Assembly: GCA_964567745.1 (NCBI GenBank)
Contig: CAZMNY010000010.1
Coordinates: forward strand, 118,241-182,240
Origin: CAZMNY01 sp964567745
GTDB lineage: Bacteria; Planctomycetota; Planctomycetia; Pirellulales; Pirellulaceae
DNA length: 64,000 nt
Direction of reading: 5' to 3'
The notes beneath the pieces are model-generated. The model was not told the origin of the DNA and did no database searches. It saw only the letters and a program-made list of their open reading frames with translations. Positions within the stretch are counted from its first letter, which is position 1; each line of letters starts with the position of its first letter. This document shows positions 26,370 through 35,557 of this stretch, in pieces. The translations under genes and the position numbers were made by a program.

Positions 26370-28241
26370 ATGTCGCCCGAACAATCGCCTGCCAACCCCA
26401 CCGACCACGAATATGTCGTTGTCGCTCGGCGATATCGGCCTCAAAACTTTGAGGAGTTGGTCGGTCAGGGCCAAGTCTCTCAAGCGCTTCACAACGCCAT
26501 CGCGACCAACCGAGTTGGCCACGCCTACTTGTTCACCGGAGCGCGCGGCGTCGGCAAAACCTCAACCGCTCGGATTTTGGCGAAGGCCCTCAACTGCGCC
26601 GAGGGACCGACCAGCACGCCATGCAATCAATGCGACATCTGCGAGGCGGTAACATCGGGCGACGACATCGATGTGATCGAAATCGACGGCGCCAGCAATC
26701 GGGGCATCGATGAGATCCGTCAGCTCCGCTCGAACGTCAACGTTCGGCCGAGTCGAGCTCGCTTTAAGATCTACATTATCGACGAAGTCCATATGCTGAC
26801 CGTGCCGGCCTTCAACGCGCTGCTGAAGACGTTGGAAGAGCCGCCGGAGCACGTGAAATTTATCTTCTGCACCACAGATCCCGAGAAGATTCCGATCACG
26901 GTGCTCTCCAGATGCCAGCGTTTTGACTTCGCGCCGGTTGAGACCACCGACATCGTGGGACGCCTTAGGTTTATCGTCGAGAGCGAAGGCGCCGAAGCCG
27001 AGGACGAAGCGCTACAACTTCTCGCTCGACGGGCCGCCGGTTCGATGCGGGACAGCCAATCGCTGCTCGAACAACTACTGTCGTTCAGCAACCAGCGGAT
27101 AACGCTCGATGAAGTGCAGCGAATGCTCGGTTCCGCTCGAGGGGGCCGATTGGGCGATTTGGCGGACGCGCTAATTCTCCGCGACCCGGCCGCCGCGCTG
27201 CTGGAGCTCGACGGCGCCTTGCAAGAAGGAGCGGACGCGGGGCAATTGACGAATCAGATGTTGGGCTACTTTCGCGACATGCTGACCGCGTCGCTCGGCT
27301 GTTCCCCCGATATGCTTTTGCAGGCATCTTCGGACGACCACGCAAAATTGGCCGAGCAGGGCAAATCGGCTGGCATGGCGACTCTACTGGCCATCATCCA
27401 GTTGCTCGACCACTCGATGACTCGGATGCGACAGAGCGTTCACATTCGAACGCTGCTCGAGGTGGCGCTGGTTCGGATCTGTCATCTCGAAGAATTGGAT
27501 GATTTGGGCCAGATGGTCGCAAATCTGCGCGAGGGACTGACCCCGGCCAATCCCGCTCCTCGCCAGCCCCAGGCGAGTTCGAGTTCAGCGGCCAGTGGTT
27601 CGCCCAGCCCACCTCGAGCGAGCTCCCCCGCACCGTCTCAGTCCAGCACTCCGGCGCTGTCGTCCCCGAGCGCCCCACAAGGCTCGACGAGTCGTCCGTC
27701 AGAACCGACGTCGGGTCCGCAATCGCCGGCAGCGGCTGATGGAACTCAAAAAAAAACGGGTAAGCCGTCCATAGAGTCGCAGTCAAAATCCGGATCTAGC
27801 TTAAATCGTCCGCAATTAGACGATAAATCGGCATGGCAATTGTGGTCGCAAGTGATTGGCTCAATAGAAGATACGACTCAGGACTTCGCCTCGAGAGCCA
27901 CCCGTGTTGCAATTTCCGGGCCAAATCGTCTGGTCGCGTTCTTTGAACCGAGCTATAGTTTCGAGAAAGGGCAATGCGAACGCCCCGAACGGCGAACTCG
28001 AATCGAAGCTGGCTTGGCTGAAGCGTTCGGATCGCCGATTCAAGTCGAGTTTCAGCTCTTGGAAGGCTCATCGCAGGCGGCGCGTCCGCGGACACCCGTG
28101 AGGCAATCTGCGGCCAGCCGACGTCAATTGATGAAACAGGCCGAGCGGCACCCGATGGTCAGTGAGGCGATCGAGATTTTTGACGCGGAGATGATTCGCA
28201 TGGAGCAAGGGCGTCCCGGCCCCGGCAAAGGGGACGCCTAG
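26370..28241 (+). CDS. dnaX: DNA polymerase III subunits gamma and tau
   Basis: 623 residues. The clamp-loader AAA+ ATPase shows Walker A GARGVGKTST, the zinc module C-x8-C-x2-C-x2-C (from NCAEG), Walker B IIDEVHML, SRC (arginine finger region) and sensor 2 in RRAAGSMRDSQSLLEQ. A Ser/Pro-rich linker (about 395-470) leads to the tau-specific C-terminal domain. In the linker, an A9 run (27748-27756) could yield a truncated gamma form by slippage (see separate entry). The order SRP RNA-dnaX-ybaB-recR is a widespread conserved cluster. Confidence 0.95.
   Translation: MSPEQSPANPTDHEYVVVARRYRPQNFEELVGQGQVSQALHNAIATNRVGHAYLFTGARGVGKTSTARILAKALNCAEGPTSTPCNQCDICEAVTSGDDIDVIEIDGASNRGIDEIRQLRSNVNVRPSRARFKIYIIDEVHMLTVPAFNALLKTLEEPPEHVKFIFCTTDPEKIPITVLSRCQRFDFAPVETTDIVGRLRFIVESEGAEAEDEALQLLARRAAGSMRDSQSLLEQLLSFSNQRITLDEVQRMLGSARGGRLGDLADALILRDPAAALLELDGALQEGADAGQLTNQMLGYFRDMLTASLGCSPDMLLQASSDDHAKLAEQGKSAGMATLLAIIQLLDHSMTRMRQSVHIRTLLEVALVRICHLEELDDLGQMVANLREGLTPANPAPRQPQASSSSAASGSPSPPRASSPAPSQSSTPALSSPSAPQGSTSRPSEPTSGPQSPAAADGTQKKTGKPSIESQSKSGSSLNRPQLDDKSAWQLWSQVIGSIEDTTQDFASRATRVAISGPNRLVAFFEPSYSFEKGQCERPERRTRIEAGLAEAFGSPIQVEFQLLEGSSQAARPRTPVRQSAASRRQLMKQAERHPMVSEAIEIFDAEMIRMEQGRPGPGKGDA
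27748..27774 (+). promoter_or_regulatory. Candidate slippage site for gamma-form DnaX
   Basis: Nine consecutive A bases (27748-27756) in the linker between the ATPase and tau domains. In the main frame they read Gln-Lys-Lys-Thr. One extra A or a -1 shift meets TAA at 27761-27763; one A fewer or a +1 shift meets TAG at 27772-27774. Either slip therefore ends the protein near residue 463-467. Thermus dnaX makes gamma at an A9 run by transcript slippage; the parallel here is inference. Confidence 0.55.
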
Positions 28242-28287
28242 CACCCTTTCCGCAAAACCAACAACCATTGCCGGGACCGAGACAGAG

Positions 28288-28644
28288 ATGTTCAAAAACC
28301 TCACAAATCTGGCTTCCATGGTGAAGCAAGCCCAAGAGATGGGCGAGAAGATGAAAAACGTTGGTGACGATCTCAAAACGAAGCGGGTCACGGGCGCGTC
28401 CGGCGGCGGCATGGTCGAAGTCGAAATGAACGGTGCCAGCGAAATGCTTCAAATTCGCATCGACCCCTCGCTGATCGCCGATGGCGACTGCGAAATGCTC
28501 GAGGAGTTGATTCCGGCTGCCGTGAATCAAGCTCATGAGAAGGCCCGGCAACTTCATTCGCAGGCCATGCAGGACATGACATCGGGACTCGACATGCCAG
28601 GTGTCGAAGAAGCGTTGTCCAAAATCACCGGCGGCGGCTCGTAA
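28288..28644 (+). CDS. ybaB: YbaB/EbfC nucleoid-associated protein
   Basis: 118 residues. It is a small dimeric DNA-binding protein of the YbaB family, found beside recR in most bacteria. Family features are the N-terminal helix MFKNLTNLASMVKQAQEMGEKMK, the central GGGMVEVEMNGASEMLQIRIDPSL strand region, and the C-terminal AVNQAHEKARQLHSQAMQDMTSG. It begins 46 bases after dnaX and is followed by recR after 176 bases, probably one transcription unit. Confidence 0.95.
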   Translation: MFKNLTNLASMVKQAQEMGEKMKNVGDDLKTKRVTGASGGGMVEVEMNGASEMLQIRIDPSLIADGDCEMLEELIPAAVNQAHEKARQLHSQAMQDMTSGLDMPGVEEALSKITGGGS

Positions 28645-28820
28645 CCGCTTTTTGTTCGCGAACGCTGGCGTTGAGCTGGCTCGCGTTCAGCCGATCGATG
28701 GTCCGAGACGGAAAGCGCGACGTGCTCCGGCCCGAACTCTCGGAGCTGGCTTAGGAAATCCTGCCGAGCATCGCCACTCGCAGTGCGTCGACAGGGCGAA
28801 GGGTAATTGAAAGAAACGAA

Positions 28821-29420
28821 ATGGCTCAACTGAGTGAATCCGTGGTACGCGTGATCGATCAGTTTGCAAAGCTGCCCGGCATCGGCCGCAAGTCGGCTGA
28901 GCGACTCGCCTACCACGTGCTTCGAGTCAACAAGCCGGAAGCCATCGCGCTGGCTGATGCGATTCGTGACGTCCGAGAGAACGTCCGGTACTGTGAAGAT
29001 TGCTATTCGCTCGCCGAGTCGGAAAAGTGTTTGATTTGCCAAGATCCCAAACGAGATCGAACTCAGCTTTGCGTTGTTGAACAGCCTCGAGATGTGATTC
29101 AGTTGGAACAGGCAGGGGTGTTTGGCGGTCTCTACCACGTCTTGCTCGGCCGTATCGCTCCGCTCGAAAACGTGGGACCCGACCAGCTGACGATCGACGC
29201 GCTTGTCGAACGCGTGCGAGGCCGCGGGATACGCGAAGTGATTATGGGAACGAACCCGACGGTCGAAGGCGACGGAACGGCGCTTCACATTTCCAATTTG
29301 CTGGCTGAATATCCACTCGAAGTCACTCGTTTGGCTCGGGGCATCACGACAGGCAGCGTATTAGAGTTTACCAACAAAGAAATATTGGCCGACGCGTTGT
29401 CCGGCCGTCAAAAGTTTTGA
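28821..29420 (+). CDS. recR: Recombination protein RecR
   Basis: 199 residues, the usual length. It acts with RecF and RecO to load RecA on gapped DNA. An N-terminal helix-hairpin-helix (FAKLPGIGRKSAERLAYHVL) is followed by the four-Cys zinc finger (CEDCYSL...KCLICQD) and a Toprim domain with VVEQPRDVIQLEQ and a C-terminal Walker-like ARGITTGSVLEFTN segment. The ATG is preceded by GAAAG. It closes the SRP RNA-dnaX-ybaB-recR cluster. Confidence 0.96.
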   Translation: MAQLSESVVRVIDQFAKLPGIGRKSAERLAYHVLRVNKPEAIALADAIRDVRENVRYCEDCYSLAESEKCLICQDPKRDRTQLCVVEQPRDVIQLEQAGVFGGLYHVLLGRIAPLENVGPDQLTIDALVERVRGRGIREVIMGTNPTVEGDGTALHISNLLAEYPLEVTRLARGITTGSVLEFTNKEILADALSGRQKF

Positions 29421-29635
29421 ACATCACGTGAGCGAGGAAAAAAGGATCCGACGTTGCGATTGTCAAGATTGAAGTTAGCGACAGGGTAGCTGAGACCGAA
29501 TAATCAGTTTGCGCTATGGCGTGATCCAGATTTGGCGATTCAGTTGCTTCGGCGGGTCGGAAAGTCGGCGTGAATGACATGGAAAATCGTACAATTGCGG
29601 TGTTGAGAACGAACCGACACGAATAGGTAGAGTGA

Positions 29636-31120
29636 ATGCGTCTCTCCCATGTAATCGACCAGCGCATGGCGCAAAAGCAGATCATGGCGCCGCGGATGAT
29701 CCAGTCTATGGAGATTCTGCAGTTGCCGTTGATGGCTTTGCAGGAGCGAGTCGAACAGGAGATGATCGAGAATCCGACGCTTGAGGTTCAGGAGCGCGAC
29801 GCCTCGCTACCCGATGAATCCTCCAACGCGGAGACTGCCGAGGCCACGCCGGAATCAGAAAAAGAGATGGTGGTCGATGAGGGGTCGAACAACGCTGACG
29901 ATTTCGAACGGCTCGTCGATCTCGACCGCGAGGTGCCTGATTACTTTGATGAGTCGCCGCGTCGGTCAGCCAGTTCGATGGCGGACGAAGCCGATCGCCG
30001 CCACGATACGCTCGCCAACATTGCCAGCAGGCCAGAGACACTGAACGACCATTTGCTCGATCAATTGCGCGAAGTCAACGCCAGCGCAGCGGTTCGTCGG
30101 ATTTGTGAACGCATTATCTCCACGCTGTCGGCCAAAGACGGCGGGTACTTTCTCGGCAACCTCGACGACCTGCTTCCACCCGATGCGGGCGACGATCAAC
30201 GCCAGGACGCGGCCGACGCGTTGGCGACAGTCCAGTCGTTTTCACCCGCGGGCGTAGCAGCTCGCGATCTTCGCGAATGCCTCTTGCTGCAACTCGACGA
30301 AGACATACCCTGTTATGAAGAAGTCAAGACGATTGTCTCAGGGCACTTGGAGGATCTCCGCGACAATCGGCTGCCTCAAGTCGAACGCATCACCGGCTAC
30401 TCGATCGAACGGATCCAAGAAGCGTGGGAGGTGTTGCGAACGTTGAACCCCAAGCCGGGCAGCATGTTCATTGAGACTCACGTGCAGTCGGTGACGCCGG
30501 ATGTGTTCGTCGATCAGGACGATGAAGGGAACTACAAAGTGCGTTTGGAAGAGGGTGCGACGCCGAGGCTGTTTATCAGTCGCTACTATCGTCAGCGACT
30601 CATGAACGGTACGGCAACGCCTGAAGAGAAAGAGTTTATCAAACGCAAGATCACCTCCGCTCAATGGCTCATCGACTCAATCGAGCAGCGTCGCAGCACG
30701 CTGACCAAAGTGTCGCAAGCGATCGTCGATCATCAAAAACGATTCCTTGACGACGGCCCCGACGCGATCGAACCGCTCAAGATGCAGCAGATTGCCGATC
30801 GCGTTGGCGTTCACGTGACGACCGTCAGCCGAGCCGTTGACGACAAATGGATGCAGACGCCTCGAGGCATTTTTTCGCTGAAACGATTCTTCGTCGGCGG
30901 AACACGCAGCGATAGCGGAGAGGATGTTGCCTGGGACCGAATCCGCATCAAACTGCAAGAAGTGATCGACGCCGAAGATAAGTCGAAGCCGTTGAGCGAT
31001 GACGTGCTCGTCAAACGCCTCAAAGAACACGGCCTCACCGTCGCTCGACGCACCATCACCAAGTATCGCAAGAAGATGGGAATCCCCAGCTCAAGGCAGC
31101 GCCGAGTCTGGACGAAGTAG
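29636..31120 (+). CDS. rpoN: RNA polymerase sigma-54 factor
   Basis: 494 residues. Region I, which contacts activators and the fork junction, is LPLMALQERVEQEMIENPTLE near residues 30-50. An acidic region II follows (about 55-125). The core-binding domain contains SPAGVAARDLRECLLLQL. The DNA-binding part has a helix-turn-helix (MQQIADRVGVHVTTVSRAV) and the RpoN box ARRTITKYRKK near the C-terminus, close to the canonical ARRTVAKYR. It is needed for -24/-12 promoters with AAA+ activators. It is separated from recR by 215 bases with no recognisable gene. Confidence 0.95.
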   Translation: MRLSHVIDQRMAQKQIMAPRMIQSMEILQLPLMALQERVEQEMIENPTLEVQERDASLPDESSNAETAEATPESEKEMVVDEGSNNADDFERLVDLDREVPDYFDESPRRSASSMADEADRRHDTLANIASRPETLNDHLLDQLREVNASAAVRRICERIISTLSAKDGGYFLGNLDDLLPPDAGDDQRQDAADALATVQSFSPAGVAARDLRECLLLQLDEDIPCYEEVKTIVSGHLEDLRDNRLPQVERITGYSIERIQEAWEVLRTLNPKPGSMFIETHVQSVTPDVFVDQDDEGNYKVRLEEGATPRLFISRYYRQRLMNGTATPEEKEFIKRKITSAQWLIDSIEQRRSTLTKVSQAIVDHQKRFLDDGPDAIEPLKMQQIADRVGVHVTTVSRAVDDKWMQTPRGIFSLKRFFVGGTRSDSGEDVAWDRIRIKLQEVIDAEDKSKPLSDDVLVKRLKEHGLTVARRTITKYRKKMGIPSSRQRRVWTK

Positions 31121-31163
31121 CGGTCTTCGGCTTTCGCCCACTTGCTGAGCGAACAGCTCCGAG

Positions 31164-31694
31164 CTAGATCGCCTCGATATGTAGTCCGCGTCGCCGTCGT
31201 TCGGCTCGTCGGGCGTCGTCGATCATGTCGGCCACCCTTTCGACTCCGTCGATTCCGAGCATGCTGAGTTCGGGGTGGGAGCGGTCGCTTGAAGTGATCT
31301 TGATCGAGCCAATTCCGAGCATTCTTTGGACGATGCCTTGGACATAGCTGACGTCATCGATATCAATAAGCTCGATTCGGTCGGTGCGTCGGCTGAGGAT
31401 GCCCGCTTTGTGAATGAATCGCTGGCTTGTCAGTTCATAATGGACACCGAGCTTGCGGGCGGCCAAGAGTATCGCCAAGCCGACCCAGACCAGCGCGGCC
31501 AGGCCGACGCCGATCATGATCCCGATGACAGGGACAAGAGACCCGATGATGGGAAAGACGACGGTGGCGACAATCGCCCCGAGCCACGAACCGTACATCG
31601 CCTTGCCGGAATAGCCGCCGGACCACAGATCTTCTTCCGGTTCGTCCGCGTCGCCGCCCTTGTTCTTCAGTCTTTCCGCGTTGTCGTTGCTCAT
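31164..31694 (-). CDS. Membrane protein with bacterial PH domain
   Basis: 176 residues. A charged N-terminus (about 1-35) is followed by two membrane helices (SWLGAIVATVVFPIIGSLVPV and GLAALVWVGLAILLAA). A bacterial PH-like (bPH2/YdbS) domain comes next, with YELTSQRFIHKAGILSRRTDRIELIDIDDVSYVQGIVQRMLGIGSIKI, the typical core. The role of such proteins is poorly known; some act in membrane or lipid stress. It is divergent from nrdR with a 109-base gap. Confidence 0.83.
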   Translation of the reverse strand: MSNDNAERLKNKGGDADEPEEDLWSGGYSGKAMYGSWLGAIVATVVFPIIGSLVPVIGIMIGVGLAALVWVGLAILLAARKLGVHYELTSQRFIHKAGILSRRTDRIELIDIDDVSYVQGIVQRMLGIGSIKITSSDRSHPELSMLGIDGVERVADMIDDARRAERRRRGLHIEAI

Positions 31695-31803
31695 GCTGGT
31701 CTCCGAATCGCGAGCGCGAGATCTAGTTCTGCAAGCGAGATGGGGTCTGTTTAATCAAACAAGGTATGCCCCAAATCACGCTCAATGCGTTATAGTTGCG
31801 CCA

Positions 31804-32286
31804 ATGAAGTGTCCATTCTGCCAAACCGACAATGACCGCGTCACCGATTCGCGGACCACGAGCGAGGGATTCGTCATCCGTCGTCGTCGCGAGTGTCTGC
31901 GGTGCAAGCGGCGGTACACAACCTACGAGCGGTTGGAAGAGATTGCCATCAAGGTAGTCAAAAAGGACGGCGTACGCGAACCCTTCCGGCGTGAAAAAAT
32001 CCGCAACGGCCTTGAGCGAGCGTGCTGGAAACGGCCGGTTAACGACGAAGTGATTGATGGTTTGGTCCGCGATGTCGAGAACTATATCTACGCCCATTTC
32101 GACATCGAAGTCGACACTCAAGTGCTGGGCGAGTTGGTGATGGAGAGGCTTCGCCACGTCGATCAGGTCGCCTTCGTCCGCTTCGCCAGCGTCTATCGCG
32201 ACTTCGAAGACGTTCGTGACTTCGTCGACGAACTCCAGCCCATGTTGGAAGATTCCAGCCAACCTCGGCCGCCAGCCTCCGGCTAG
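31804..32286 (+). CDS. nrdR: Transcriptional repressor NrdR
   Basis: 160 residues from the ATG at 31804. It is an ATP/dATP-sensing repressor of ribonucleotide reductase genes. The N-terminal zinc ribbon MKCPFC...CLRC and RRRRECLRCKRRYTTYER are diagnostic. The ATP-cone (about 48-138) follows. No Shine-Dalgarno is visible, and TATAGT lies just seven bases before the start, so a leaderless transcript is possible. A longer frame extends upstream but is not family-like. No nrd gene is in the window. Confidence 0.95.
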   Translation: MKCPFCQTDNDRVTDSRTTSEGFVIRRRRECLRCKRRYTTYERLEEIAIKVVKKDGVREPFRREKIRNGLERACWKRPVNDEVIDGLVRDVENYIYAHFDIEVDTQVLGELVMERLRHVDQVAFVRFASVYRDFEDVRDFVDELQPMLEDSSQPRPPASG

Positions 32287-32517
32287 TCACGTCCAGTCGC
32301 ACACGCCGTGTCCGTGGTCGCGGCTACGCCATTGGCAGCCAATTTCATACCTCGCTGTGCTTGCAATGCATGCACTTGTTTGATCTTGGTCATGCTTTCC
32401 AAAGCGGTTATGATTCCGCCGCTTGTTGGGCTTGGCGTACGATGGCGGTCCCGCCGCTTGGTACGCCTCTAGGGGCGGACAAGTGATGGGGGTCTATTGG
32501 AAAGGAACCGATTCTGA

Positions 32518-33942
32518 ATGTCCGAAATGCGTGTTGAACGCGATTCGATGGGGGAAGTAGAAGTCCCTTCGCGGGCCTACTACGGCGCGCAGACTCAGCG
32601 CGCAGTCGAAAACTTCCCCGTTTCCGGTTGGTCCCTTCCGCCTACACTGATCCACGCGATGGGGTTAGTGAAATTTGGTTGCGGAGTCGCGAATCGAGAC
32701 CTAGGCAAACTTTCTGGTTCGGGCCAGAACCCGCTGGATGACTCGCAAGTAGAGGCAATGTTGAGGGCTTGCGAGGAGGTGGCGGAAGGTAAGTTGGACG
32801 CGGAGTTCCCTGTCGACGTGTTTCAGACGGGGTCGGGGACGTCCAGCAACATGAACGTGAATGAAGTGATCGCCAACCGGGCGATCGAAATTCATGGCGG
32901 TGATCGTTTCGAGGCGGCGAAGTCGATTCACCCCAACGATCATGTGAACATGGGCCAAAGCACGAATGACACGTTTCCCACTGCGATCCACGTCGCAGTA
33001 GGAAGCGCCATTCGTCGCGAGTTGATTCCTCAACTCACCCGGCTGCGCGAGACGTTGGCGGGTAAGGCTCAGCAATGGGATCAGATCATCAAGATCGGTC
33101 GAACCCACTTGATGGATGCAACTCCATTGAGGCTGGGGCAAGAGATCGGCGCTTTCGCGCGGCAGATGGAGCTTTCTGTCGGTCGCGCAGAGGCTGCGGT
33201 GAACGCGGTGCTCGAGTTGGCTGTTGGCGGAACGGCGGTCGGCACCGGCATCAATACGCATCCGGAATTCGGATCTCGCGTCGCTCAAGTCTTGGCCGAG
33301 AAGACGGGCGTCGCTTTCGTTGAAGCCGAAAACCACTTCGAGGCGAACGCTCAACGAGACGGCCTGGTCGAGTGTCACGGTCAGCTGAAGACGATCGCGA
33401 CCACTCTGCTCAATGTGGCCAACAACATTCGATTTCTAGGCGCCGGCCCGCGCTGCGGCTATTACGAACTCGTGTTGCCAAGTCGTCAGCCTGGCAGCTC
33501 GATCATGCCCGGCAAAGTCAATCCCGTGATGTGTGAAAGTCTGATGCAAGTCGCCGCTCGCGTGATTGGCAACGATCAGACGATCACAATTTGCGGCGGA
33601 AGCGGCGGCCAATTTCAGCTGAATATCATGATGCCAGTGATGGGACAAACAACTCTGGAGAGTGTTCAATTGCTGGCGTCAGGCGTGGCGGCATTCATCG
33701 ATTTTTGCGCCGAAGGACTCGAGGCCAATCAGGCGGCGTGCGAGGACGCGATCGAGAAGAGTCTTTCGATGGTGACCAGTTTGAACCCGCTGATCGGATA
33801 CGAGAAGGCGTCCGAGTTGGCCAAGCAAGCGTTCAAGACCGGCAAGACGATTCGAGAGCTTTGCCGCAATCAAGGCATACTACCGGAACACACGCTCCGC
33901 GATGCATTGGATCCAATGTCGATGACGGAGCCGCAGGGATAA
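32518..33942 (+). CDS. fumC: Fumarate hydratase, class II
   Basis: 474 residues. It interconverts fumarate and L-malate in the citric-acid cycle. Signatures are SRAYYGAQTQRAVENFPVS, FQTGSGTSSNMNVNEVIANRA, HPNDHVNMGQSTNDTFPTA, GRTHLMDATPL and the superfamily motif GSSIMPGKVNPV. Aspartase and argininosuccinate lyase belong to the same superfamily, but the overall pattern is fumarase C. AAAGGAA lies ten bases before the ATG. It appears to be monocistronic. Confidence 0.95.
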   Translation: MSEMRVERDSMGEVEVPSRAYYGAQTQRAVENFPVSGWSLPPTLIHAMGLVKFGCGVANRDLGKLSGSGQNPLDDSQVEAMLRACEEVAEGKLDAEFPVDVFQTGSGTSSNMNVNEVIANRAIEIHGGDRFEAAKSIHPNDHVNMGQSTNDTFPTAIHVAVGSAIRRELIPQLTRLRETLAGKAQQWDQIIKIGRTHLMDATPLRLGQEIGAFARQMELSVGRAEAAVNAVLELAVGGTAVGTGINTHPEFGSRVAQVLAEKTGVAFVEAENHFEANAQRDGLVECHGQLKTIATTLLNVANNIRFLGAGPRCGYYELVLPSRQPGSSIMPGKVNPVMCESLMQVAARVIGNDQTITICGGSGGQFQLNIMMPVMGQTTLESVQLLASGVAAFIDFCAEGLEANQAACEDAIEKSLSMVTSLNPLIGYEKASELAKQAFKTGKTIRELCRNQGILPEHTLRDALDPMSMTEPQG

Positions 33943-34005
33943 CTTAATCGAGCGTCGGCCGCGGTTTGGATCGCCCGGTCGGAGTACACCATGGAGGGAA
34001 TCTCG

Positions 34006-35169
34006 ATGAGTCGACGAATCGTAACGAGTGCGGTTTTTGCCAGTTTGGTTTGCGCCGCTTGTGCAGCGCCTCTCGTCGCGCAGACTACAGCGCGCCCTGG
34101 CGGGGCGACGTCCGCTGCGGCTGGACAGGACTTGATCAACGAGATCTATCAGCAGACGCGCGACGCGAAGACACTGAAGGCGCTCGTCGACGTTGTTACT
34201 CGATGTGAAAAAACGCGATCGCAATCGCTGTCGAAAGAACAACGCGATTACCTCTACCGGCTGACGGCTTGGGCTTACAACAAACGCGGCGAGATCTATG
34301 CCGATCAGGCGTCGGCGCTCAACAGCGCCGCCGAAGCTCGCCGAGCCAAGGAGATGGACGCTCTCGCTCTTTCTGACTTTGAGAAAGCGGTGCAGTACGA
34401 CCCGATTCGCTGGAAGGCCATTCACAATCGCGGTGTGAGTTACGCGATGTTGGGCAAGTACAACGAGGCGGTTTTGGATTTCACCAAGACGATCGAATTG
34501 AACGCCAAGTACGGCAACGCCTGGTTCAATCGAGCGGAAATCTACTATGAGATGGGCGAGTACAGTAAAGCGGTTGGCGACTATGACCGGGCGATCAAAA
34601 TCAAGCCTGGCGACATCGGCGCCATCACGAACCGCGGCCATGCCTTCTTCCAGCTTCGTCGGATCAAGGAGGCCCTTGCGGACTACGCGGAAGCTATTCG
34701 ATTGGATCCCAACAATGCCGATGGGTATACGAATCGAGGCGACGCGTATATGGCGACCGGCGACTGGTCGAAGGCGGCCGAGGATTATCAGCGGGCGATC
34801 CAGGTCAATCGCGATTCGGGACGCGCCTACCAAAGCATCGCGTGGCAGATGGCAACTTGCCCTGACGAAAACTTTCGAGCCATTGCGGAATCTGACAAGC
34901 AGACGGCGGTGCAAGCCGCCCAGAAAGCGATCAGTCTCGACGGCGAGTCTGACTACAAGTACCTCGACACGCTGGCAGCCGCGATGGCGAATGCGGGTCG
35001 TTTCGCCGAGGCGAAAGCCAGCTTGTCCAAGGCGATTCAGCTGGCGCCGGATGCCGAGGTCGCGATTCTTCGCAAGCGATATCAGCAGTACGAGCGAAAT
35101 GAGCCATATCGCCAAACCTTGCGAACCGCCTTTGCGACCGAGAGTCCGGCGGCAAAAACACAGCGTTGA
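34006..35169 (+). CDS. Secreted TPR-repeat protein
   Basis: 387 residues from the ATG at 34006. GGAGGGA sits five bases upstream of it, whereas the ATG at 33991 has none. The signal peptide is MSRRIVTSAVFASLVCAACAA, with cleavage near AQT; the Cys could also make it a lipoprotein. At least five TPR-like helix pairs follow, with phrases such as AIHNRGVSYAMLGKYNEAVLDF, AWFNRAEIYYEMGEYSKAV and YTNRGDAYMATGDWSKAAEDY. Such exported TPR proteins are scaffolds of unknown partner in planctomycetes. Confidence 0.85.
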   Translation: MSRRIVTSAVFASLVCAACAAPLVAQTTARPGGATSAAAGQDLINEIYQQTRDAKTLKALVDVVTRCEKTRSQSLSKEQRDYLYRLTAWAYNKRGEIYADQASALNSAAEARRAKEMDALALSDFEKAVQYDPIRWKAIHNRGVSYAMLGKYNEAVLDFTKTIELNAKYGNAWFNRAEIYYEMGEYSKAVGDYDRAIKIKPGDIGAITNRGHAFFQLRRIKEALADYAEAIRLDPNNADGYTNRGDAYMATGDWSKAAEDYQRAIQVNRDSGRAYQSIAWQMATCPDENFRAIAESDKQTAVQAAQKAISLDGESDYKYLDTLAAAMANAGRFAEAKASLSKAIQLAPDAEVAILRKRYQQYERNEPYRQTLRTAFATESPAAKTQR

Positions 35170-35557
35170 TATCTGGAGCATCGCCTAGAAGGCTCGTCGG
35201 AGTCGCCGCGATTCTGCGGGGGTGCGACGGACCGAAATTGGTATGCAGATGTCCTTCAATGTGCATATTTGGACTTGCGGTAACGGCAAAGACCTGCAAA
35301 CCTCGCCAACTCGCCCGGTTTGCCTGAATCTCCGCAGGCCGCCGGAACGATGTAATTTGAATTAAGGAGTCCGGAAAGGGCAAGATTTGCCCTTTCCGGA
35401 ATTCTTGTTTGTAATAAGATGATTGAACCGAAGCAATTTCGCCCAGCGAATCGTTGATTCTTTCGTTTACCGGCCGGGCCCTCGTGATCTCCCTCCCGCC
35501 TCGGCTGCCCACCACAATCCGTGCACAGGATCGAATTGTGCCGACTAGAGTAGAGCT
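35170..35557. other. 388-base gap before fusA with strong RNA structure
   Basis: No gene recognised. It contains a 14-bp perfect hairpin (35370-35400, separate entry). About 70 bases before that is a shorter pair, GCAAACC (35296-35302) with GGTTTGC (35317-35323), flanked by CCTGC and GCAGG, which could pair outside it. It is either the 3' end of the TPR transcript or a structured leader of fusA. Confidence 0.4.
35370..35412 (+). terminator. Perfect 14-bp stem-loop, probable terminator or leader element
   Basis: The arms TCCGGAAAGGGCAA (35370-35383) and TTGCCCTTTCCGGA (35387-35400) pair perfectly around a GAT loop, and are followed by the T-rich ATTCTTGTTTGT. It lies 200 bases after the TPR gene and 158 bases before fusA. 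Termination is the simplest reading; because the T tract is broken, attenuation in the fusA leader is an alternative. Confidence 0.6.
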
